DNA of 57,074 nucleotides from Opitutaceae bacterium (GTDB lineage Bacteria > Verrucomicrobiota > Verrucomicrobiia > Opitutales > Opitutaceae): assembly GCA_018402455.1 (NCBI GenBank), contig JAGYIG010000021.1, forward strand, positions 1 through 57,074. Reading direction: 5' to 3'. The notes under the pieces were generated by a model. That model had not been told where the DNA came from. It did not search any database and saw only the letters and a program-made list of their open reading frames with translations. The position numbers and the translations under genes were made by a program. Shown here piece after piece: positions 37,657-47,789 of this stretch (its first letter is position 1; each line of letters begins with the position of its first letter).

Positions 37657-38073
37657 TTAGCCCCGGCGGCGGCGTTTGATGCCAAGTTGAGCGACCGCGA
37701 AGCGGACGACACTTTCCAGACGCTCGACCTCGGCGGGATCGAGGTTCTCTTTCTTGGCCTCTTCGAGAGCGGCATGGGCGCGCTGCATGGCCTTCTCGAC
37801 GGCCTCCTCGTCGATTTGGTTCTCTTCGATGGCGTGTTCGGCGAGGATGGAGACTTTATCGCCTTGGATTTCAACAAACCCCTCTCCGATCACGAGGGCT
37901 TCCATGGTGTTGCCCTTGGTGACTCGGAGTTCGCCGTCGGCCACCTGAGACAGCAGCGGGAGGTGGCCCGGGAGCACGCCGATCTCTCCTTCGACGGTGG
38001 GGATGACCACGGAGTCGACCGTATCGGAGTAGACCCGGGCTTCCGGGGTGACGATTTCTAATGAAAGCGACAT
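37657..38073 (-). CDS. atpC: F1Fo ATP synthase epsilon subunit
   Basis: The 138-residue epsilon subunit couples rotor and catalytic head and inhibits ATP hydrolysis. It has the N-terminal beta sandwich (LEIVTPEARVYSDTVDSVVI, GEIGVLPGHLPLLSQ) and a two-helix C-terminus (AVEKAMQRAHAALEEAKK), ending in IKRRRRG. It is the last gene of the operon. The 3' end was copied into unit 1 of the tandem duplication. Confidence 0.97.
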   Translation of the reverse strand: MSLSLEIVTPEARVYSDTVDSVVIPTVEGEIGVLPGHLPLLSQVADGELRVTKGNTMEALVIGEGFVEIQGDKVSILAEHAIEENQIDEEAVEKAMQRAHAALEEAKKENLDPAEVERLESVVRFAVAQLGIKRRRRG

Positions 38074-38074
38074 C

Positions 38075-38190
38075 TTTCTAATTAGGAAGGTTGAAGGGTG
38101 AATTAAGAATTGGGTGAACGAACAAGGGAATTATCTGCGGGCTGAAAGACTTCTGAATTCTTCGTTCAACCTTCTGCACTAGGCCAAAAA
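38075..38190. repeat. Expanded atpC-atpD spacer with inverted repeat
   Basis: This 119-bp AT-rich spacer contains AGGTTGAAGGGTGAATTAAG and, reversed, GAATTCTTCGTTCAACCTT, an imperfect inverted repeat. Similar short AT-rich motifs (CAGAATGATGATTTTAGAATG; TTCTGCATTAG) lie between atpD, atpG, the S23 gene and atpA, whereas the upstream gene spacers are shorter. It looks like a repeat-derived expansion. Confidence 0.5.
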
Positions 38191-38192
38191 GC

Positions 38193-39638
<1,446 letters not shown>

Positions 39639-39713
39639 TTAGAATGAGTGGCTCGACGGGCGGTATGATGGAGTTGGAGTGGCGGTTCTGCGTTCTATAT
39701 TCATCATCCTACC

Positions 39714-40613
39714 TTAGAACTGCGCCGCGATGATCGCGCTGTCACGCTGACAATCGACGGCGATTTCGAGGATTTCCTGAGTGATCGCGGCCTGACGGGC
39801 TTTGTTGTACTCGAGGGTGAGGTCTTCGAGCAGGTTGTTGGCGTTGTCCTTGGCGGTCTTCATGGCGACCATCCGAGCCGAGTGCTCCGAGGCTTTGGCG
39901 GACAGGGCGAGCTGGTAGAGGAAGCGTTTGACGTAAAACGGCAGCAGGGCTTCCAGCACGGTCTGGGCGTCCGGTTCGAAGATCATCAGACGATCATCGG
40001 ACTTGGCCTTGGCGTCGCCTGACCCCGCTTCCCCGAGAGAGGTGACGAAGTCGTTGAGGTTGCCCAACGGCAGAATCGGACGGTGCACCGCCTCCTGGAC
40101 CAAGGTGTTCTTGAACCGCGGATAGATGACCTCGATGGTGTCGATTTCGCCCTGCAGGAAGAGGTCGATCATGAAGTCGCCGATCACCTTGACCTCATGG
40201 AACGGGACCTTGTCGCCGATGCCGAAATCGGCCACCACGTTGCGTTTGGTGCGGGCGAGAAATTGGGAGCCCTTGCGGCCCGAGACGACGAATTTGGCGG
40301 CACCTTCGATGTCACCGACGAGCTTGAAGAGATTGGCGTTGAGCGGGCCGCATAGACCCTTGTCCGTCGTGACCAGCAGGATGCCGCGGGTTTTCACTTC
40401 GCGGGGCTGCAGAAACGGGTGTTGGTTCGCATCGACCTTGGGGGCCAGGGCGGCGAGCATGTCGGCCATCAGCAGGGCGTAGGGGCGACCGGCGAGGGCG
40501 ACGGCCTGCGCCTTCTTCATCTTCGACGCCGCCACCAACTCCATCGCCTTGGTGATTTGGCGCGTATTCTTAACGGACTTAATTCGCCGCCTGATATCTC
40601 GGGTGCTGGGCAT
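39714..40613 (-). CDS. atpG: F1Fo ATP synthase gamma subunit
   Basis: The 299-residue central stalk rotor. The N-terminal helix starts MPSTRDIRRRIKSVKNTRQI, and the C-terminal helix contains MVAMKTAKDNANNLLEDLTL and YNKARQAAITQEILEI. The Rossmann-like middle (GILLVTTDKGLCGPLNANLF) is present. It starts 48 bp after the S23-gene stop. Confidence 0.97.
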   Translation of the reverse strand: MPSTRDIRRRIKSVKNTRQITKAMELVAASKMKKAQAVALAGRPYALLMADMLAALAPKVDANQHPFLQPREVKTRGILLVTTDKGLCGPLNANLFKLVGDIEGAAKFVVSGRKGSQFLARTKRNVVADFGIGDKVPFHEVKVIGDFMIDLFLQGEIDTIEVIYPRFKNTLVQEAVHRPILPLGNLNDFVTSLGEAGSGDAKAKSDDRLMIFEPDAQTVLEALLPFYVKRFLYQLALSAKASEHSARMVAMKTAKDNANNLLEDLTLEYNKARQAAITQEILEIAVDCQRDSAIIAAQF

Positions 40614-40661
40614 GTTAATTAAGTCCTAAGTCAGAAGTTGGAATGAAGAGTGATGAAGTAG

Positions 40662-41018
40662 TTAGTCACCTTTGGAGGTTTTGATGCTTGCTACGAAAAT
40701 TCGGATGAGTTCGTCGGTTTCTTTTTTCAGTTCGGAGAGTCGTTCGGGCTTGATGAATTCGGAGTCTGAGATGTGGCGTATCCAGAATGATGATTCGTCG
40801 AGTTCTTTCAGGGAGTCTCCCAGTTTGGCGATGAATTCAGGTTTTGATCGGGCGCGGTAAGCTTCTCGGTAATTTGCCCCTACTGATGTGGAGGACCGTA
40901 AAAGCTGAAATCCAAAATGATGGGCAAGTTTGTCGTTGGGTAGGGCTTCGAAGACGCGAACAACGCGGCGACCATATTGGTACGTTCTTTCTCGCAGGTC
41001 GTTTCCGTCATTCTCCAT
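40662..41018 (-). CDS. Four-helix-bundle (S23/IVP) protein inside the atp operon
   Basis: A 118-residue protein of the family first found in intervening sequences of 23S rRNA genes. The helical pattern and motifs RTYQYGRRVVRVFEALP, FQLLRSSTSVGANYREAYRA and FIAKLGDSLKELDESSFWIR are characteristic. Its cellular role is unknown; members form pentameric bundles and often lie in repeat-rich intergenic sites. Here it sits between atpA and atpG, 20 bp after the atpA stop, and is likely co-transcribed. It is not an ATP synthase subunit. Confidence 0.92.
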   Translation of the reverse strand: MENDGNDLRERTYQYGRRVVRVFEALPNDKLAHHFGFQLLRSSTSVGANYREAYRARSKPEFIAKLGDSLKELDESSFWIRHISDSEFIKPERLSELKKETDELIRIFVASIKTSKGD

Positions 41019-41038
41019 TCGTCATTATTAATTCTGCA

Positions 41039-42562
<1,524 letters not shown>

Positions 42563-42615
42563 GTCGGCGGGGACGAGTTTAGGGAATTTGGATTACAGAA
42601 AAGGGAAGGACGTGA

Positions 42616-43011
42616 TCAAAGCGAGGCGGCGAGCTCGTCGAGTTGGCCACTGACGGTTGATTCGTAAATGTCGTCGGCGATGCGCACTCGCAGTCCGGCG
42701 AGGAGGGCATCATTGGGCGAGGCGGTGGTGGAGATGGAGCGGTGGTATTTTTGGCTCAGGGCACCACCAATTGCGGCGAGCACGTCGGATGAAACCTCGC
42801 CGGCATGTTCCACGATCGCATGGGTTTTCTTCAACTCGCGTTCGATCCGCCGGTGATAGGCTTTCAGCACGACCATCGGTTGGGCGGGCGGGTGCTTGGC
42901 CAAGTAGGCGAGGACCCCGGCCACGCGTTCGGCGTCGACGGCTCCGTCCAGGCCGAGGCTCAGCTCGGTGAGCTGTTTGGCGAATTGCTGGGCTTGCTTG
43001 GAAGTGGCCAC
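42616..43011 (-). CDS. atpH: F1Fo ATP synthase delta subunit, short
   Basis: Peripheral-stalk subunit of only 131 residues, against about 175-180 usually. The conserved delta-type C-terminal part is visible (LLAGLRVRIADDIYESTVSG with Gly-Ile-like RVRIADDIYE motif), and the N-terminal domain that binds the alpha-subunit tips is reduced to about 90 residues. It stands at the canonical place between atpF and atpA. Start 43011 (MATSKQAQQFAKQ) has no visible extension. Confidence 0.88.
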   Translation of the reverse strand: MATSKQAQQFAKQLTELSLGLDGAVDAERVAGVLAYLAKHPPAQPMVVLKAYHRRIERELKKTHAIVEHAGEVSSDVLAAIGGALSQKYHRSISTTASPNDALLAGLRVRIADDIYESTVSGQLDELAASL

Positions 43012-43031
43012 GGGAGGACGCGATGGGGGGA

Positions 43032-43589
43032 TTAGGCGAGGGTCAGCTCTTTGGCGGCCGCGTCATTGTAACGCTTGCGATCTTCGGCGGAGAGCTCCCT
43101 GGCGAGGACCTGCTGGGTGGTGGTGACCACCAGACGAGCAATTTCGGTGCGCGCTTCGGCAATCATTTTGCGGTGCTCGAGCTCGGTGGCGTGCTGGGCC
43201 TTGGCGAGGATGTCCTGTGCTTTGTCGGTGGCCTCCTGCGTCTGCTTCTCCAGAAAGGCTTTGGCCGAAAGGCGGGCTTCGTCGATGATCTTGGTCGCCT
43301 CACCCTGGGCTCCCTTGATGATGGCGGTGCTTTCTTCGGCGGCGGCATCCAGCTTCAACTTCATCTCTGCGGCATTGCGCATACCTTCATCGATTTTCGC
43401 TTGGCGCTCCTCCATCGTGGCCGAAACGGGCTTGAAGACCTTAAAATAGAGGACGGCGAACAGGATGCCGAAGCTGATGAGCTGAAAAATGACGTAGTTC
43501 AGCTCAAGGCCGAATCGCTCGACCAAGCTCGGCTCTGGAATGGCGGCGATGCCTTCGGCGGCGGAGGCGAGAATAAGCGGAATCAGCAT
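43032..43589 (-). CDS. atpF: F1Fo ATP synthase b subunit
   Basis: The 185-residue peripheral stalk subunit. One membrane helix (VIFQLISFGILFAVLYF) is at about 34-50, followed by a long coiled coil (EERQAKIDEGMRNAAEMKLK ... IAEARTEIARLVVTTTQ). The first 33 residues are a hydrophobic lead (LIPLILASAAEGIAAIPEPS) that may be a signal or an N-terminal extension. Confidence 0.95.
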   Translation of the reverse strand: MLIPLILASAAEGIAAIPEPSLVERFGLELNYVIFQLISFGILFAVLYFKVFKPVSATMEERQAKIDEGMRNAAEMKLKLDAAAEESTAIIKGAQGEATKIIDEARLSAKAFLEKQTQEATDKAQDILAKAQHATELEHRKMIAEARTEIARLVVTTTQQVLARELSAEDRKRYNDAAAKELTLA

Positions 43590-43656
43590 AACGAAGAGAT
43601 AGGTTCGAAAATGAAGAGCAGCATCGGTAGGGTGCCGATGCTGCGATCAGGGGTGA

Positions 43657-43857
43657 TTACGTGAGGATGATGGCGAGCACGCCAAGACCTTCGGCAAGCG
43701 CCATAGCGATGATGGACTGGACGAGAATTTTGGTGGAGGCGCCAGGGTTGCGGCCCACGGCTTCGGCGGCCTTGTAGCCGATGAGACCGACTCCGATGCC
43801 GGCGCCGAGGAGACCGAAGGCGGCACCGATGTTTCCGGTGATTTCTGCGATGATCAT
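43657..43857 (-). CDS. atpE: F1Fo ATP synthase c subunit
   Basis: The 66-residue proteolipid of the c-ring, with two helices: GAAFGLLGAGIGVGLIG and ILVQSIIAMALAEGLGVLAI. The ion-binding Glu is in ALAEGLG; the Gln/Ser/Thr pattern of sodium-type rings is absent, so proton coupling is likely. The loop motif is GRNPGA. Confidence 0.97.
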   Translation of the reverse strand: MIIAEITGNIGAAFGLLGAGIGVGLIGYKAAEAVGRNPGASTKILVQSIIAMALAEGLGVLAIILT

Positions 43858-43932
43858 GATGTGTGTTGGTTTGGTGGGTGGTTGCGGTTGCCGCCGTGCA
43901 CGCGCTGAGGCATGCTCCCGACGGGAAAGGGA

Positions 43933-44805
43933 CTAGTGGGCCTTGGCGGCGCCCTCCTCGTGGTCATGGTCGTCGCCATGGTTGCAGATCAGGCCGATGT
44001 AGACGGCACTCAGAAGCGTGAAGACGGTGGCCTGCACGAGACCAACGAATAGCTCAAAGAAGTAGGCGAGGAAGATGAAGCTGGTGCCATGGAGGAGACT
44101 TTCGCCGCCAAAAATATTGCCGTAAAGGCGAACCGATAGCGTCAGCGGGCGGATGCCGATGGAGATCAGCTCAATGACTCCAACGATGAGAAAAACCACC
44201 GACAGGATTGGGTAGAGCCACCCGGGGGTTTCGGATTTGTCGGCTTTGTTACCGAAAATGTCGAAGAGGAGCACTCTTGGCCCGGCATACTTCATGACGA
44301 TGATGAACCATGCACCAAACGAGATCAGCGCCAGGGCAAGCGTGCCGTTCACTTCCGAGGTAAAAGGTCGGACGATCGGTTTTGTCATCTTCTCGAGTTG
44401 CCACCAGTTCTCCCCGAGACCCCAACCGACGGTGCCGACACCGGGCAAGAGCCCCATCCAATTATGGAAGAGGATGAAGACGAAAAAGGTCAGCAGCAGG
44501 GGGAAGGCCGACGGAAACGCTTTTTTCCCGACGATAGGGAGGAAGAGTTCTTTCAAGCCGAGCATGAGCGACTCCACCACCGCCTGGCCTTTGGAAGGAA
44601 CCATGGAGGGTTTCCCCACCAGCTTCATCAGCAGCAGTACGAGGATCGATGAAACCACCAAGCCCGTCAGCATCGAGTTGGTGACGTATTCGCCGATCAA
44701 GGGGGTGGCCGTGGGTGATACCGCCGGTCCATCGCCTGCGGCACAAGCCATCGAAGCTCCGAAGAGGAGGAGCAAGAGTTTGGAGAGCGAGGGAACCCGG
44801 GTCAT
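43933..44805 (-). CDS. atpB: F1Fo ATP synthase a subunit
   Basis: The 290-residue stator subunit with the ion channels. The signature SIGIRPLTLSVRLYGNIFGG carries the essential Arg (about 210). A signal-like N-terminus (LSKLLLLLFGASMACA) and a His/Asp-rich tail (NHGDDHDHEEGAAKAH) are additions. It is the first gene of the operon; no atpI is found upstream. Confidence 0.96.
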   Translation of the reverse strand: MTRVPSLSKLLLLLFGASMACAAGDGPAVSPTATPLIGEYVTNSMLTGLVVSSILVLLLMKLVGKPSMVPSKGQAVVESLMLGLKELFLPIVGKKAFPSAFPLLLTFFVFILFHNWMGLLPGVGTVGWGLGENWWQLEKMTKPIVRPFTSEVNGTLALALISFGAWFIIVMKYAGPRVLLFDIFGNKADKSETPGWLYPILSVVFLIVGVIELISIGIRPLTLSVRLYGNIFGGESLLHGTSFIFLAYFFELFVGLVQATVFTLLSAVYIGLICNHGDDHDHEEGAAKAH

Positions 44806-44843
44806 GGATGCGCAGTGAAGCTGGTGAAGACAGGAAGGGAAGG

Positions 44844-44873
44844 TGTTAGGGGACCCGATTAAGCCCCGTCAAT
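44844..44873 (-). promoter_or_regulatory. Possible atp operon promoter
   Basis: TTGACG (44868-44873) and CTAACA (44844-44849), minus strand, are 18 bp apart and 39 bp before the atpB start. The -10 is poor. It is the best candidate in the 175-bp spacer, but weak. Confidence 0.3.
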
Positions 44874-44980
44874 CACGGAAACCCCATCCTAAAAGAGAGG
44901 AAGAGGTATTAGGAACTTAATTTCATGCATTGCGTTACTCCTAATCACTGAGATTGCCCGATGGCCACCGCGAGTGGCCC

Positions 44981-45580
44981 TCAAGCTGGAGGCCGCGCGT
45001 GAGCAATCCACGACTGGAAGGAATCGGCTCGCGCCTCGAAGATCGTTCGCTGCTCAAAGGGCCACTCGGCGCTCGGCTGCACAACCCAGTTCGGGTGCGC
45101 ATCCACCGTCGCCCGCGCCTCGGCGAAGTATCCGTTGTGATCGGTGCGAAAGCACAGCGGGGTCCCGGGAGCGGTAAAGCTTGCGAGCTCTGTCAGGAAC
45201 GACCGCTGAATAAGCCGGTTTTTCCAATGTTTGCGCTTGGGCCAGGGATCAGGAAACAACACCCAAATCCTCCCGTTGAACCGGGTCTCGGGTGGTAGCG
45301 CCTCCAACAGGTCCGCCGCCTCGGCCCGCAGCCAAGTCACATTGGTCAAGCCGACTCGATCGGACTTTCGCTGAGATTTCTGCAGCCGCTCCTGGATGAT
45401 ATCGATCGCGATACAGTGTTCGTCGGGATGAGCGGCGGCGTAGGCGGTCATGTAGTGCCCATGGCCGCAACCGATCTCCAGCGTCAGGTGGGGGTGATCG
45501 AGGGGGACGGCGGCCAGAGTTTCCCGCAAGGCGCTCACGCGCTGGCGGTGGATGGCTTGGGCTTCTTCGATCGGCGGCAT
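44981..45580 (-). CDS. trmB: tRNA (guanine-N7)-methyltransferase
   Basis: S-adenosylmethionine-dependent enzyme that makes 7-methylguanosine at position 46 of tRNAs. Key motifs are LTLEIGCGHGHYM (SAM site), AIDIIQERLQKSQ, and the family hallmark VLFPDPWPKRKHWKNRL. The protein is about 199 residues from ATG 45580 (MPPIEEAQAIHRQRV); TTG 45622 would add 14 residues. It follows the kinase gene on the same strand at a distance of 62 bp. Confidence 0.9.
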   Translation of the reverse strand: MPPIEEAQAIHRQRVSALRETLAAVPLDHPHLTLEIGCGHGHYMTAYAAAHPDEHCIAIDIIQERLQKSQRKSDRVGLTNVTWLRAEAADLLEALPPETRFNGRIWVLFPDPWPKRKHWKNRLIQRSFLTELASFTAPGTPLCFRTDHNGYFAEARATVDAHPNWVVQPSAEWPFEQRTIFEARADSFQSWIAHARPPA

Positions 45581-45642
45581 CGGCCGGGTAAAACCCACTC
45601 CGGCAGCCGGGGGCAAGCCCAACCCGTTCCGACTGGACCAAG

Positions 45643-46920
45643 TTATCTCTGGGACCGAGTCGGGATCCAGATGCTGATGGTGGTCCCCTGCCCTACCCGG
45701 CTTTCGGCCTTCACTCGCCCCCCATGCAGGGTTGCGATGTGCTTCACGATGCTGAGACCGAGTCCGGTCCCGCCGCGCTCGCGGGAACGTCCTTTTTCTA
45801 CCCGATAAAACCGCTCGAAAATATGGGGCAAATCCGCCTCGGGTATGCCCGGCCCGTTGTCCCGCACCCGAATTTCCACCTCGTGTTGCGCCGCGTGCAG
45901 TTGAGCCTCAATGGTGATCTGCGATTTCGGCGGGGTATATTTTAACGCATTATCAATCAAATTATTAAGAACTTGATGGAGCTTAAGTGGATCGGCGATG
46001 AGCCGCTCAATGGCGGAGTCCAGTTTCGTGGTGATGTGGTGATTCGCGGCGTCGGGCCGGTTCCGGTATTCTTCCACCACGGCCAGAATCAACGATCGGA
46101 GCTCCACCGATTCGCGCTCCAGGCCAGGGTTGGACGACTCCAGCCGTGAAAGCGTCAACAGATCGTCGAGCAGCGAGTTCAACCGTTCGGTATGGCGCTG
46201 GACGGTTTGCAGAAATCGGGAGCGGTCCGTCGGATCCATCTCCATGTGTCCATCCGTCAGGGTCTCGATGTAACCCTTGATGACCGCCAGGGGTGTGCGC
46301 AGTTCGTGAGAGACGTTGGCCACAAAATCTTTGCGCGTGCGTTCGAGCCGCTTTTGGCGGGTGACGTCATGCAGGACAAACAGCGCCCACCGCCCACTCG
46401 CCCCATCCAGCGCCGGGATGATCGTGCCCGTGACCTCCACCCACCTGGTTTCATCGGTTTCAACAAACTCAATTTCGTGGTGCGACTCGGCGGTTCCCTG
46501 TTTCACCGCATTCACATAATTGAGGAAGGCCACACTGTGGAGCACGACCTCCAGCCGTTGGTCGATGATCTCCGTGGCCCGCGGAAATATATCCTGCAAC
46601 GCTCTGTTAGCCAACAGAATATGATTGTGACTATCCACTATCAGCACCGCCTCCTTGAGGCTGCCCAGGGTCGCTTCGAGCTGCGCGAGCTGAGAGGTTT
46701 GCGCGGCTTCCAAAGTGGCCAGCCGTTCGATCATCGCGTTGGCGGATTCGCAAAATTCGACCCAATCGCGCCCGGATGCTCCTGGGTGCTCGTGGCGCAG
46801 AAAAGTCTGCCGTTGCTGCAACGCGTCCTTGACCGTGCGAACCGCGCGGCGGTGGCCCACCAGCTTAACGCTGGTCCAACCCAGCGCCAAAACCGACAGT
46901 ACCAAGGCAGCTTCAAGCAT
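45643..46920 (-). CDS. phoR: PhoR-like sensor histidine kinase
   Basis: A 425-residue membrane kinase. An N-terminal helix (LEAALVLSVLALGWTSVKLV) is followed by a PAS domain (ILLANRALQDIFPRATEIID), the H-box RKDFVANVSHELRTPLAVIK with the phosphorylated His, and an ATPase domain (N: LHQVLNNLIDNALKYTPP; G1: VRDNGPGIPEADLPHIFERF; G2: GGTGLGLSIVKHIA). The start MLEAALVLS gives the helix; the upstream frame belongs to the regulator gene antisense. It lies 40 bp after the regulator stop. Phosphate as signal is inferred from PhoR-like architecture. Confidence 0.87.
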   Translation of the reverse strand: MLEAALVLSVLALGWTSVKLVGHRRAVRTVKDALQQRQTFLRHEHPGASGRDWVEFCESANAMIERLATLEAAQTSQLAQLEATLGSLKEAVLIVDSHNHILLANRALQDIFPRATEIIDQRLEVVLHSVAFLNYVNAVKQGTAESHHEIEFVETDETRWVEVTGTIIPALDGASGRWALFVLHDVTRQKRLERTRKDFVANVSHELRTPLAVIKGYIETLTDGHMEMDPTDRSRFLQTVQRHTERLNSLLDDLLTLSRLESSNPGLERESVELRSLILAVVEEYRNRPDAANHHITTKLDSAIERLIADPLKLHQVLNNLIDNALKYTPPKSQITIEAQLHAAQHEVEIRVRDNGPGIPEADLPHIFERFYRVEKGRSRERGGTGLGLSIVKHIATLHGGRVKAESRVGQGTTISIWIPTRSQR

Positions 46921-46960
46921 CGTTCGAGATGAACGGGTCAGGCCTCTGAGGCACCGCCCA

Positions 46961-47680
46961 TTAGGCGGACGATTCGTGGACCTTGCGTTCGGCCAAGCGA
47001 TAGCCCACCCCGCGGATGGTTTCAATCCAATCGGCTTCAGACCCGAGTTTTTCCCGCAGACGACGAACATGAGTATCGACCGTCCGTGTCTCGATCTCGG
47101 TTTCGTAGTTCCAAACGTTGAGCAGCAGGTGTTCGCGGGTTTGGACCCGGCCCCGCCGCTCCATCAATAAATGCAGGAGCTTGAACTCCGTCGCGGTCAG
47201 CTCCACCACCTCACCGTTGACCTTGACCTCATGCCGGTCTACATCGAGCTCGATCGATCCGGCGATGAGCTTCACGGGCTCCTCCCCGCCCTTCCCTTCG
47301 CTGCGGCGTAAAATATTCTGAATTCTAAGCACCAATTCCTTGGTGCTAAAAGGTTTACAGACGTAGTCGTCGGCTCCGATTTCCAGCCCGAGGATGCGAT
47401 CGTTTTCCTCCACCTTGGCGGTCAAAAAGACCACCGGAATCTGCTTCAGTTTCGGATCCGCCCGGAGCATCCGGCAAATTTGGGTTCCGTTGATTTCCGG
47501 CATCATGACGTCAAGCACGACCAGATCGGGCATAAAGGAGCGCGCCACGGCGATGCTGCGGGTCGGATCGTTGACGGTCTCCACCTCGAATCCCTTGGCC
47601 TTCAGGTTGTATGCGACCAGATCGGCCACATCGGATTCGTCATCCACCACGAGAACTTTTTTGCGCGGGCTTTCAGCCAT
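46961..47680 (-). CDS. phoB: PhoB-like response regulator
   Basis: A 239-residue OmpR/PhoB regulator. The receiver domain (KVLVVDDESDVADLVAYNLK, DLVVLDVMMPEING with phospho-Asp, FLTAKVEENDR, YVCKPFSTKEL) is followed by a winged-helix domain (LTATEFKLLHLLMERRGRVQ; TVDTHVRRLREKLGSEADWI; IRGVGYRL). Start 47680 (MAESPRKK) is preferred over 47698. It is paired with the PhoR-like kinase. PhoB rather than another OmpR-type regulator is a likely guess. Confidence 0.87.
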   Translation of the reverse strand: MAESPRKKVLVVDDESDVADLVAYNLKAKGFEVETVNDPTRSIAVARSFMPDLVVLDVMMPEINGTQICRMLRADPKLKQIPVVFLTAKVEENDRILGLEIGADDYVCKPFSTKELVLRIQNILRRSEGKGGEEPVKLIAGSIELDVDRHEVKVNGEVVELTATEFKLLHLLMERRGRVQTREHLLLNVWNYETEIETRTVDTHVRRLREKLGSEADWIETIRGVGYRLAERKVHESSA

Positions 47681-47689
47681 TTGCCGAAC

Positions 47690-47750
47690 CTGTAACAAAT
47701 GCTGGCGGATCGTAACAGCCGAAATCCGGTCCGTTTCACAATTGTTACAG
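47690..47750 (-). promoter_or_regulatory. TGTTAC/GTAACA motif cluster before phoB
   Basis: Three copies of the same hexamer lie just before the phoB start: CTGTAACA (47690-47697), CGTAACAG (47713-47720) and TGTTACAG (47743-47750). Spaced CTGTNAC-type half sites are typical of PhoB boxes, so autoregulation is possible. Confidence 0.4.
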
Positions 47751-47789
47751 CCGCTGCCGGGACAGCAGCACCTGATTGCTACCCGGGAT

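Noticed and set aside
40662..41018. Extra or regulatory ATP synthase subunit
   Set aside because: The sequence matches the S23 four-helix-bundle family, not AtpI, AtpQ or any synthase subunit.
43657..43857. Sodium-type ATP synthase c-ring
   Set aside because: The Gln plus Ser/Thr ligand pattern around the key Glu is absent; ALAEGLG fits proton coupling.
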